In this document: positions 11,761 to 24,200 of the stretch, one piece after another
Layout: each line of letters starts with the position of its first letter
How positions within the stretch are numbered: the first letter of the stretch is position 1
Origin: Strigamia acuminata
Taxonomy: Eukaryota > Arthropoda > Chilopoda > Geophilomorpha > Linotaeniidae
Direction: 5' to 3'
NCBI GenBank assembly: GCA_949358305.1
Contig: OX442318.1
Location: forward strand, 13,436,517 to 13,500,516
Length of the DNA stretch: 64,000 bases
Translations under genes and position numbers: made by a program
The notes under the pieces: generated by a model
What the model was told of the DNA's origin: nothing
Databases searched by the model: none
What the model saw: the letters and a program-made list of their open reading frames with translations, nothing else

Positions 11761-12696
11761 CACTGGAAAAAAATATGGCTTTACATGTCTTTTAATTGCT
11801 GAAAAGTTATTGTAAATTTGCACTTTCGGCTTTGTAAAGTCACATTTACAAAAATTGTAAATTTTTGTTTTAAACAATAACTTTACAAAAGTAAAAAGAC
11901 ATTTTACAATAAACACGCACAATAACTTTACAGTTTGTAAATTTCAAATTTGTTGGATTTAACAATAAATTTACAGTTTTTAAATTTCAAATTTGTCAGT
12001 TTTAAAAATAAATTTAATTTAATTTTTATTTTTTTTTTAATTTCAAAATTTTAAACCTTAAATATGTGAATCAAATTTCTAAATTTATTACAATTTATTT
12101 CAAAATATTTACATGTAAATATTTTTATTATTTCATGAAAATAAATCTCATGAAAATATATCCCATGAAAATAAATCCCATGAAATTTTCATAAAAATCT
12201 CGCACATCTATCTATAAGATATGCCGAGGATTCATAGCCTTAATCAGAAAAGTGAACAAAATCAACAGAAGGCAATAATACAAGCTCGCGTCAATGTTGT
12301 GATTGTTACAACTTCTACAACCAAATTAAAATATTAAACTACCGAATTTGTATCACATTTTTGTTTCATTTAACACCAACAATGATATTCTACTTAATTT
12401 TTGAAGTAAAATTGATAGAACCAACCCCATATTTAACAAATGTAAATTTCTTAGTTTTTTATTTTTGAAATATATCGCCAGCTGGTGATAAACTCGTACA
12501 TTAACTCATTTACAAGCAACTTTAATTTATTGTAAATGTCACTTTTACACATGAAATTTACAAAGTGTGTAAATTCAATGTTAAAAGTCTAATTTGTCTT
12601 CGATTTTACAACAACTTTACAAAAACTGTAAAGCTCACATTTCCACATTAACTTTTGGAACATTTACAATTTGTAAAGCCATATTTTTTTCCAGTG
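11761..12696. mobile_element. Non-autonomous DNA transposon with CACTG ends
   Basis: The 936-bp element starts CACTGGAAAAAAATATGGC and ends with its inverse complement, and TTT flanks both sides (a possible 3-bp target duplication). The interior is AT-rich, has many short self-complementary TTTACAAA-type blocks and a small tandem stretch around 12137-12193, and encodes nothing. CACTG termini with a 3-bp duplication fit the CACTA/EnSpm or Chapaev-like groups; the superfamily is inferred only from the ends. Confidence 0.7.
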
Positions 12697-14364
12697 TTTC
12701 TTCTTTCTTTTAGCAACCTTTTTTTTTTTTTTAGTAAATGGCCCTGTATTTAATAAACTACATTTTTTAGGGAATCATTTACAACTCAATTGAATTGCGC
12801 GCCAAATTATGAAATGGGCCATCTATAGCTAGTGTTAGATTCTTGTAGAGTTGGCAGTGTGGATGTAATAATAACAAGATGGTGTTAATGCATAATAAAT
12901 AATTGCAGCACATGCAACATAAACATCTTACCTGGATGATTTAATCACTGAGAGTGAGAAAAGTACATTATTGCCACCAGAATGAGCTCAAACTAAAGAC
13001 ACTATACAGTATAAAGACAACACAGAACCAAGTTAATGATTACAAATATTGTTACTAGGTTGTGGACAATAATAAACAAAAATATCACATTCCATTATAA
13101 ATAACATACGAAAGAAAATACACAAATGAAACATACAAATCACATGTATATAAAACACAATTTAAAGCCCTGTCAGTTAGATTCTGAACTAATATGGTTT
13201 TACAACTGTCACAAGCAACACAGTCGAAACTCTTTATAAAGAATCGCGATATAACAAATTAACGATATACCGAATTCCTAAAAATGGCTGGTTTGGTTGG
13301 CTGGTTGGCCATAGAACACCATGTTAAAAAGTTTTGGTATAACCAATTCTCGTTATAACGAATCAATTTTTCGGGTCCCATGCAATTCGTTAGAAAAAAT
13401 TTTGGCTGTAACTATATAAATATAGATATTTAACATAAAAAAGTGAGAAATAACATCCATTTGATAACTGAGACGTTGCACTTGCAACTTGTATAAAATG
13501 ATTTAACTTAAACGGTTTAAAACGACGGATGGAGTCGGATTCAGGTTGATTGTTGCGTACTCGAGAAATGATGTAGACAAGGTTACATTTTAAAAGACAG
13601 TGTAAATTTTATTCAAATTTGAGTATATAAAGGCAAAAAGGATTAATATAATCCCTAAATTCCAAGAATACATTAATCCGGGTCACAAGTGAGTTTTTCA
13701 CTTGCGCCACGGTGGTAAAAGACATAAACTAAATTAGTACATTTTGGAAACCATCAGTTTCCACAATAACAAATATCCCAAATGGAATAATTGAATTAAT
13801 ATGACAACAGTTATGTTTCTATTTCTGCTCTAGACATCAAGTGGTATGTTCATTTCCTACTCTAAACAACCATGACCTATAGGTAAAGAGGTGTGCTTAT
13901 AGCAGTAATGATAATAATATACAATATATCCACATATAGCAATAGGTATTAAATAAAAGAAACAATAGGCAAATAATAAACAGCAATATGACACATTAAA
14001 GTAATTGATTAAATGGATATGTATATTAACAAGTAAGACTAAAGATATACATAAGTCAAAACCAACAAAAATTTCACAAAACTCCAAAAATTTGAAAAAA
14101 CTTGCATGAATACGGCCTTTATTATGCGATGGTTATTGTAGCCAATTAACTTAGTATATCTGCATACAAAGTTGTAAACTATGCATCGCGTGAAGTGAAT
14201 CGGACTATGTTTGCATAAGGTGAAAATTAAAGTGATTATTTAATCCTACAAAAATATAGGGGGTGCTGTGGTAACAGTGTCAGAAAATAACAGGGGTTTT
14301 AGGTGCAAAGGATTATGTAGGGAAGTGAATATCGCAGTAAGATTGTTACTGTGCGGTGGGGGGT
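12697..14364. other. Intergenic, no gene supported
   Basis: No conserved coding sequence is seen. From 13221 a degraded repeat begins CAGTCGAAACTCTTTATA and has related inverted sequence near 13340-13390, reminiscent of pogo/Tigger-type termini; that is weak. A 51-bp segment (14275-14325) recurs at 54485-54535. The short hydrophobic ORF at 13857-14087 (minus) has no recognisable family motif. Confidence 0.4.
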
Positions 14365-14867
14365 TTACTTTAGAATAGGGCCCGCTTCGGAACGGGCCCA
14401 AAATTTGGTTACCTACCAAATAAACCATGCTGAGTCCGAAAATGACACTCAAAAGTGTCGGAAATTACGTTATCTGGTTCAAAATGCTGAGTAAAAGCTC
14501 TCGTTAACATGAGCCAAATGGCTCGGTTGCCGCCATTGTTGCACGATTATCTTGTTGCTCGATTATCCCTGTCTGGTTCGCATAAAAAAACCGGATAAGG
14601 TGAGGTTCGCGGGGGGTCAAGGGGGGGGCGCCAGCCTCCCCTTGTTAGGAAAAAAAGAAAAAAACACGCATTTCTTACCAAAAGTAACTGCCGCTTCGAG
14701 TGGAAATGGCGGCCACCGAGCCCTTTGGCTGATGTAAACGAGAGCAGCATTTTGAACCAGATAACTTAATTTCCGACACTTTTGAGTCATTTTCGGACTC
14801 AGCATGGTTTATTTGGTAGGTAACCAAATTTTGGGCCCGTTCCGAAGCGGGCCCTATTCTAAAGTAA
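14365..14867. mobile_element. Foldback element with ~170-bp inverted arms
   Basis: The left end TTACTTTAGAATAGGGCCCG is the inverse complement of the right end. The arms stay complementary for about 170 bp, each including a GC-rich hairpin (GGGCCCGCTTCGGAACGGGCCC-type) and the block CATGCTGAGTCCGAAAATGA. The loop (about 14540-14700) includes a G-run and does not code. It sits 35 bp beyond the stop codon of the DEG/ENaC gene, so it could contribute to that transcript's 3' end. Confidence 0.7.
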
Positions 14868-14901
14868 CTCCGCGGTGGGTTTAATTTTTACGGGTTGATT
14901 A

Positions 14902-15241
14902 CTAATCAATGAAATATTCGACGAGACCAAAAATTGATAGACCGGTCAAAATAGAAATAATTGACCCAATTTGACATAGCAGTTTTATGATGGTAATTTG
15001 TTTGAATTCTTCAATTTCTTCTCGGATATTGCTACTAATACTGTACATTATATTGTTGTAACCATAAATATCTATGAATTTAACTGTCGGTAGGAATATT
15101 GTTTCTTTACAGCGTAGCAAACATGAACACTCCTTCTGAGGATCAGTGTTGAATTGAGACTCCAGATAAATTTTACGAGTCATTTCAGCTGTTTCTTGAT
15201 TTATGCAGAGAGGTAGCTCGTTCGCATCCATAAACGGTAAT
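14902..15241 (-). CDS. Two-unit DEG/ENaC gene, exon 7 (last)
   Basis: It starts after TTTATTAG and completes the Arg codon. It encodes LPFMDANELPLC (compare YPFYEARHLPKC in unit A), a further Cys-rich stretch and TM2 (LLCQIGSIISILTGLS...E), then stops right after the membrane segment, leaving essentially no C-terminal tail. Confidence 0.72.
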
Positions 15242-18200
15242 CTAATAAAGTAGCAATTATAGCATCCGTAAATACTATTTAAAACACATTCGGTACCTGC
15301 AATCGAATGATTGTTGGGCAAGTTTCATTGCATAACATTTTCGTTCACATTCCGAAACTATATCGTTTGCTTTACAAGGAGACTTCGGAGTATTTATTCG
15401 AATCAACTGAAAAAAATTAGGAAATATCAGTGCTTTTTTAAATGGATTGTATTTATTGACCCCCTATTTCTAATTTCAAAAACATCTAAAATAATTATTT
15501 TCGCACACATTAATTTTTCCTCAAAAATATTAAATTCACTCTCCAATTTCAGTTACTGTTCCCGGTAACGTTTTTAGAACGTTTTCACAGTTTTGAGCAC
15601 GTTTTTACGACGTACTTTTATTTGTACTTGCCCAACATTCTTTAAAACATATGTTTGCAAGCATACTCTTGGAATTGCCTAAAAGGAGGGCTTTCTGGTA
15701 GTGCCACCCGAGGCCAAGAATGTCCCAATTGGGCGTAAACGCAAACGGGGTAGGCCATCTAAGGCCAGACCGGCATTGCAAACGTAAAACCAGAGTTATT
15801 TAATGTTTGGTGGAAATATTAATAGTGTAAAAATAAATAGTGTGGAAATAAATATTTTTGGCGGGTTGTTAACTACAAATGGGGGGGTCAAATAAATAGA
15901 AATAGTGTGTCAATAATTAAGGTGAAATTAAATAGTGTCACGGCCCGGCATTCACGCGCCTGTATTCCTCACCAAATTGTTGTGTTTGTATACGCGTTAT
16001 CCCGTGTGTTCCTATTGTTTAAAACTCCCAATAAATCCTAAACCTAATATAATTTGAGTTTTGTCTTACCTTCATTTTCTATTCATGTTTATCCCTTGAC
16101 CTGGCCTGGTGTGGCTCAATTTGGCCACATCAGACTAGTCTAAGTCAGGTATTTCCCACTGTTACCCCTCCTGATTTCGTTTAGTTTATCCTATCTAATT
16201 TAAATGCTTATCTACTCGCGATTGACTCATCGCGATGATTATTCACGAGCGCGCCTGATTGGCCCACGCGTGCTTGACTCATGGTTCTCCCCTTGTTTTC
16301 TGTGATAGACTTGGCCCAAGTTCACTTCTGAGCGTTTTCAGCCAAGTCTGATCAGAAGGCATCAGACCATGAGCTACAACCCATGGCCAAAAGTATTAGA
16401 CCACACCAGCAAATCAACAAAATTTTTTTTTCTTCACCCAATAACTTTGGAGTAGTAAATGCTAGATACAAAAATAAAAATGCACTGGAAAGACCTGTTT
16501 TCCCCCTTCAAAACAAACTAAATAAACTTATAAAAATATCAAATTAAACCCCAAAAAAGTTGATTTGAAAAAATCTCACTCTGGTCAAAATTATTAGACC
16601 GCCTTGTTCTCTGGACAAAAATATTAGACCAGACCACTTTTGTCACAGAATGAGACGTAACAATGCAATTTTTATACGAATTTCATTGCTTATCTGAATG
16701 AGGGCAACAATATTCATAACTGACCATCATTTGATGACTTCATTTCATTGCCATCATGGCCTAAACCAAGGAACTCTCAAATGACCTGAAATACCAAATT
16801 TTCTTGCTGCACAAGGACAAAATATCCCAGAAAACCATTTCAAAGCAACTTAGAATAAGTAAAACACCCATTCAATACGTAATAAGGAAATTTGGATGCA
16901 CAGGAACAGTTAAAAATGTGAAACAGTCTGGTTGCCCAAAATCTACTTCACGACGTCAAGATGGTTACCTTAGAAAAACCTGTAAATAAATGAGATTTGC
17001 CTTGCCAAATGAAATGGAAAGTGAGTTGAAGAAGGCTAGAATTAATATTGGTGCTTATAGTGTATGGTGCTGCGATCCGGGTTTTTATCACACTTATTCC
17101 TAATAAATAAGCGTGAAACCGAGGTGAATGCTCGTTAAAGACTTATATCGCGGCCAAAAATTATCTAGGGTTAATTTTAAACAAGAGGAAATAAAAAGAC
17201 AGTTTTATCAGTAAAAATCACACAGTTTTTATTACACTTTAATACAAATGACTAGTAATGAATAAATTAAGAATTAAAATGATACGAAGCGACAATGTCG
17301 CGAAATAAAGAGCGGGAAAACAATGGAAGGGCTTGCAACGACTGTTGCAAGCTACAAAGCGCGGCGATGGCGCTTGACAACTGGAAGTTGTTTCGAAGAC
17401 AAAATGTCTTCGTAATACGACTCACGAACGATGGTCCTGGCGACGATGGTTCTCGTGGGTCCTTCCGTAACTCGTACGACGGCTCGGCGGCGGTGGTTCA
17501 CGGTCACGGGCGTCCGACTGGCGTTCGATGGCGGTGGCAACAGTTCGCGCTGCTGCGACGGCGATAGTTCACGTCACTTCGGGAAACTTCTTCTTCTCGA
17601 TAGCTTAATTTAGCAACGGCTAAATCAAGCTGAATTGCTGGCTTTGTACGTTTCTTGTACAAAGATAGCAGGTGAAACTAATCGGGTCACGGTCCACTGT
17701 CAATACGTATTGTCGGAGCAAATATCGCAGTGATGTTGTGGGTTGTGATGTTTAGATTAGAGTCCTGATTGAAGCTAGGGCGCGAGCCCGGCACGCTTCA
17801 ATATTGCGCAGATAATCTGCGCAATTAGCTGAAACTGGTGCAACAAAGGATTATTGCCCAATATTGCACCATAACGGTTAATTACCGTCTTTCACCCCAG
17901 CCAACCTGGGGTGATATGTGCCTAGGGAAGTTTCCTCCCCTTCGTCACATGATTCGACTTGGCGTGTGCCACAGTCAAATTAATTAGAAGACACAATTAA
18001 TTTATCTTCTAAGTTGGTGAAATATTTGAGATCACCACACATCCCCCCATTTAAGACGAATCTTACATGGAGAGAAATGAACGAATCCAATTTAAGATTC
18101 GTCCATGCCCTGACTCTTTTCAGGCGTCGACGGGCGCATCATGTCCGTGGCGTTGTTCCGCGGATCTGATCGCTCGTTGACGATACACAGGTCGCGACCT

Positions 18201-21200
18201 GCGTTTGGTCCGGAGACCATTCCAGGGTTGACGTGAAGCCAAACCTAGAGGATCCTTGCGGAATTGGCTCGGTTGAAGAACCCCATGGCCGCGAACTCAA
18301 TTGGATCCATTGGCGCCAATCGCGCCTTCAGGAGCCGATCATGGAGAATCGACGGAGGGCTCAACACCCGGATGTGGTCTTCGAGCCACATAAACACTCC
18401 ACCAGGCAATGGTTGAAAAACATAGCCAAAAAGCAGTTGAAACGCTCAAGGCTAGCTTGCAAATCGAGTTCGAAAGGCAACATGCTGAGTTACAACAGCA
18501 AAATGCAGAACTTAAGCGACAACGTGCACACGATCATGTACAGTTGCTAAACTTCGAGCAGGAAAAGGCTTCATGGCTAATAACTGACGAAGAGCATCAA
18601 AAGATGCAACAGCAGCTAAATCAAGCCCAGAAAGATTTAAAGACTGCTAATGAGAATTTGAGAATTGCAAATTCCAATCTCATGACTGCCGAATTAAATT
18701 CACAAGCTAAACAGAAGCAAGTTAACCCCTCTTCTCTACAGCTAGATCAATGTTCAGTAGAACAGGCAGCCAGAGCTAAGAGATTAGCTCAGCGAGAAAA
18801 TGAATTATTTCTCGCTCAACAGCGGTCAGTAATTGACGCTGGTTAAAATGCTAGAAGTCTGAGCACTGCAGAGCAATTATTGCGTGCCGACTTAGCAGCC
18901 CAAGCTCGTGAAAATGAAATTCTTCGTGCCGATTTATTAAAAGCACAGGAAGAATTCGAGGAAGTTGTGCAACGTGTGCAAGCTACCTCAAGTGATTCGA
19001 TGTTTGCAAAACCAAACCCAGTTTTGCAAAAAGGTGCTCCAAAATCACCTTCGTTGATTAATTTGAATTCAACTGAGTCGAAGCTCAGTCGCCAGTCCAG
19101 TTGGACCGATAGTGATGACTCGCGAAGTAGTCGTAGCAGCCGTGGCAGCCGTCATGGCCGAAAGAAGCGAAAACGACAACCGGACCCGACCGAATATCAT
19201 CCGCCGAAGGCTTCACAGAATACGGACCAGTTCTTTAGCAACAGTGACCGATTACTCGGAATGTTGGCTGACAAGAACAAACAGCGTGAGGAATCACGTG
19301 ATCATGGCCGAGCACATGATAATCCGCGAGATGGCTCGTCCAAACGTGGATGTCCAGAAGACATTCGAGACGGACCAAGGTATCGTGGAGGTCCACCAGA
19401 CGGAGATCCGCCTGGAGGGGACGACCCACATGGACATGGCAATGGCCACTCAGGTGGCCACAATTCGAATGGCAATCATGGTAGAAGGGGACCCCCAGAT
19501 GGAGATCGTAGTCCGCCCAATGATAACGATCCTCCTGACCCCGATCCACCGCCAAATTTTGTGAATCACGAGTCAGCATCTGATACTGACTCCTCACACC
19601 CAAGTGTGAGAGGGCGCTCGCGTCACAGAACGCGTGGTAGAAGCCCGAACCAAGCTTTTTATACGAAAGCTGAGATTGACCAACTTCTGCGACAGAATGT
19701 CGGCAATCAGCAAAAGGACAGAAGAGATAAAGTCATTTTGCAAAAAATCAGCGAGTTCACATCCGATAAGTGGACTCATAGAGCGAATGATGAGAGATTT
19801 ATTCGGTGGGATCGAGTAGTCCCTCGTGCCTATAATGGATCCTGGCGAGCAGGGTCCAATTTCTTACTAGAAGTGTTTGAATTAGGCAAAGAGCACAATT
19901 TCGGTTGTGAAAGCGCTCTAGACCATCTAGTACCAAAAATGCTAGTCGGAGACGTCAAAGAATGGTTTCGTCGTCGAAACTTCACGAAGTGGGATGACTT
20001 CGTTACTAAATTTATGTTTAAATTTGGAGAATCGAGTGAAGACATCAAAATGCTTTGGAGAAGCTTAAAGCAACGAAAAGGCGAAAGCTTACATTCGTAC
20101 ATGCTTAGGGCAGAGAATCTGCTTGGCAGGGTGCCTCATGAAGTAACCGATGCAACTGCCGACGATCAGTTTCGTGCTGGTCTCAACGAATATTCAAAAA
20201 ATATTCTAATGATGTCTAACGCACCAGACCCTGGGAAATTCTCAGAATTAAATGAATTCATGGAAGTCAATCAACTTCGTATTGAAGAAAAGTATAAAGC
20301 ATACTTGACTGACGCTGAAAGGTCAGCTTTCTTACAGCGAGAGAAAAAGCTTGCTGAGAAAAATCATGAAACCTGCAATGGTTTGCAATTGATGCTTCCC
20401 CCTAGTTATGAAGATATACTAGACGAAATGGAAGAGAAGAAGTCGAAAAGAGATTCTTCTAAAAAAGAGGTAAACAATCCTCATTCCGTTCCGAAGTTAC
20501 GTGCAAATGTAGCAGGAGCTGAAAGTCCAACCTCTGACGCTAAAGAAGCTGAAGAAGAGGGAGAGGGAGAAGATGAGACATTGGCTTTATTGGCCAAAAC
20601 AGCTGCATTATTAGCTAAAAATAATACAGTTGCTGGCAAATGGAAGCCACGAATGAAGCCCAAAACAGTTTCATTCAATACTGACAAGGTGAATAAAGAT
20701 AGAAATTCAAAATCACCTGCAGCATCACCTGAGCGTCGCTCAGACACCCGTTCTCGTTCTGCCTCACCAGCAGGTACGAACAAGAAGTCACCTTCTACTG
20801 ATCCCTGCAACTTATGTAAAAAGTTGGGACATTGGCAAAGAGATTGCCCCACTGCTACAAAGAAAGACAAACCAGTAACATCAGCTGAGTTTGAAAAAGC
20901 AGTAAAAGTTTTGATGGATTTATTCGCAAAAAACTTATAGACGCAGATCCATCAGGTCTAGTGGATCCTGCGTCCCCTTTGAAATCGGAATCGGAAAATG
21001 AAGTTCTGAAATTATTGGAAAAAGTTGAAATTGTTCTGGATGAAGTAATTCTTCCAGAAGATGTAAAAAATGATAATTCCAATCTTCAGACAGAAGTCGA
21101 AAGTAAAGACGATAGACCAAGCTCAGTTCCAGAAACACCTGGAATTGAGGAATGCATTAAGTTATTTGCAGCTACAACTCTTGAAACCAATGAGTTATTA

Positions 21201-24200
21201 GATGAATTGCCATTGGAACCTCCAATTGCAATGCCTTCTAAATTGCGCAAGTTTGAGTGCAAAGTGGCTGGTATTCCCAACAGCCAAGATCTCCCAACGT
21301 TAAAACTAGAAACGTTGAAAGAAGTTATAACTGGAATGTTAGACTCGGGAGCAAATAAGAGCTTCCTTGCGACTTCCGTTATCAATCAATTAGGTCTTGA
21401 AAAGTACATGCGACCTATCGGACCTGGAGTTCGAGTTACGACAGCAAGTGAAGAAGTCACTCCAGATGGGACGATCCATCTTTCATTTCGGTGGACTCAT
21501 GGCACATTACGTCATCCGTTCATCGTGATACCAAACAAGTATCCAATGGTACTTTTGGGTTGCGATTTCATGAATAAATTGGGAATCCAACCTAATCCAC
21601 AGACGATGTCGTGGAATTTCTTGCAACCTGTGGATGCAGATTTACCCTACATTCCGCAAGCGTTGTTAGATCGATACATTGAGAAACTAGAGGAACCAGA
21701 TTCCTCATTTGTGACTTTCGCAAAAGCTTATGCTGCAAGCGTAACTCAATCAAAAATTGATGAACAGAATTTCATCCAGAAGTTAGTGGAAGAAGCTAAC
21801 TTAAATTTGGAGCAATCTAAATTATTAGAAAAAATGTTGATCAAACATAAAAAGATCATTTCTAAAGAACCAGGCAAAACTCACTTAGTTCAACACAAGA
21901 TTGAGTTAGACACGGACAAACCCATCCGCGTCCCCTTCAAGAGCATAAACCCTCAAAAAAGGGAAATTATCAGACAGCTTTGTCAAGATATGATTGACAA
22001 AGACATAGTCGTTAAAGCTGAAGGCGATTATGGGATGCGGCCTGTCTTAGTCATGCGACCAGGCAATGACCCGCGTCTGTGTATCGATTTTCGCCCAATC
22101 AATACACATACTAAGTACAACCCCCCTCAAATGCCAACTATTGAGGAAATCATGCGAGAAATCGGTGAATTCGAGTGGGTTAGTACGATAGATCTGACCA
22201 AGGGATATTGGCAGATAGAGCTTCGTGAAGAAGACAGAGTCAAAACGGCTTTTTGGAGTCCCATGGGAAGGCTTATGTTTAAAGTAATGCCTTTCGGACT
22301 TGTTAACGCACCTACTACTTTCCAAGAGTTGATGGAAAAGGTTTTAGGTGACGCTTACCGTAAGTTCGCCTGGGCTTACCTGGACGATATAATCGTCGTG
22401 TCCAAATCGTTTGAAGAACACGTCAAACACTTGGATATAGTTTTTGCCAAGCTGCAAGAAGCAAATTTGCATGCCCACCCTGGAAAAACTCATTTGTGTA
22501 GAAAGGAATTAATCTTCCTGGGATACAAAGTAGGAGTCAATGGACTCAGCGTCGACCCTAAAAAAGTCGCCGCCATCACTGAATTTCCCGCTCCTACAAA
22601 TTTGAAGGAGCTGCAGAGATTTCTAGGCATGGTAAATTTCTTCCATCGCCTAATCAAGAATTTGGCCACAGTGGCAGAACCACTACGGCCACTCTTGAAA
22701 AAGGATGCAGATTTTGACTGGGAATTGCACCATCAGGCAGCGTTCGATGCAATCAAAAACTTGCTTACGAACGCTGAAACAATGAAGATGCCGGATTTAT
22801 ATTCGCCCTTCATTGTTCACACTGATGCCAGCAGGCAAGGTTTAGGCGCAGCCCTCACACAGAAGAAGATTGTGGATGGCGAAGATATAGAAATGCCATG
22901 CGTGTATGCAAGCCGAAGCTTGCAGCCCGCTGAGAAGAATTATACTGTGACAGAGTTAGAATGTCTCGCAGTAGTATGGGGATTACGCAAATTTCGCCCA
23001 TACTTAGAGTACACAACATTTACTGTACAAACGGATCACCAAGCCTTGAAATGGTTGATGTCGTTAGCCGACCCGTCTGGCAGATTAGCTCGTTGGCAAA
23101 TGGAGCTAATGGCGTATTCATTTGAAATCCAGTACGTGAAAGGGCCATTAAATGTTGTCGCAGACGCATTGTCTCGTGCACCAGTCAGTGCACCTGACGA
23201 TCCAGAAGATGATGGCGATAACGATGATTTATTATCGTATTGTCCATCTCCTTGCCGAAGTTGGCAAATGGGAAAACTGAACAAGTTGCCCAAATCGATC
23301 ATAGTGAATGAAGAAGACAATAATATTGTCGCTTTTTGTCACAAAATTCATGATCCATCAGGAACACCTGATATCGAATTAAGAGCTATGATGGCTAAAC
23401 AATTCGAGTTGCCAACAACTAATGTTTTAATCAAAGCATTTGCAGCCAAAGTTGCTAAGCAATTGGACTGCGATCCTTCAACGAGGAACGACATTATTGA
23501 GGCACAAAAACAAGATAAATTTTGTCAAATAATTCGTAATTTTATTGTAAATAAAATATACCCAGAGTATTTGTACAATGCACCAAACAAAAATCATTTC
23601 AAAAGAGTTGCTAGTACTTATCTGATTGAAGACGATATGTTACTTCATTATCATCCTACCTCTACAGATGAATTAGGAGAGGATGGTAGGGCGCTCAAAG
23701 TTGTAGTACCCAAAAAATTGATTTATAAAATCATTTGGTTGATGCACGGACATCCCTTATCTGGTCACCCAGGTATAGCACGAACTATGTACCGAACTCG
23801 AAGAGTGTACACGTGGAAAGGCATGAAACGCGACATAACTCGCTTTATTCAGCATTGCCAAGGATGTCAAGCATGCAAGCCTAGATCGAAGACAGAAATG
23901 GAGGCTGCTCAAATGGGACCTTACGGACCTTTTGACTGCCTCAGCGTTGACTTGTCTGGTCCAAAGCCGAGAACTAGAAAGAATAACACGCATATTTGTG
24001 TAATACTTGATATAGCTACACATTGGCCGGAATTATTTCCAATGTGTAATCCGACCGCAATTAAAATTGCTAATTGCATATATCACTTATTAATAACTTT
24101 TGGTTTTCCAAGACAAATTATAAGTGATAATGGACCACAATTTCGATCACTGGTCTATAAAGAATTTTGCAAAAAATTCGGAATGTCACCAAAAACGACA

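Larger units (their letters stand above)
16377..18399 (-). repeat. Left inverted arm of the composite
   Basis: It is the inverse complement of 27795-29817, with only a few substitutions and one 1-bp indel noted. From outside in: Tc1-like end, transposase fragment, inverted gypsy LTR (17068-18041), inverted polypurine tract and 350 bp of the 3' end of ORF3. It has replaced the gypsy's own 5' LTR, leader and probably the start of gag. Confidence 0.8.

Noticed and set aside
13857-14087. 76-codon very hydrophobic minus-strand ORF, considered as a receptor or channel fragment
   Set aside because: It has no family motif and no plausible splice partners; AT-rich sequence readily gives Leu/Ile/Tyr-rich readings.
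17295-17613. ORFs in the gypsy 1 LTR, mirrored at 28580-28898
   Set aside because: They are LTR sequence; both copies keep the frame only because the arms are recent duplicates.
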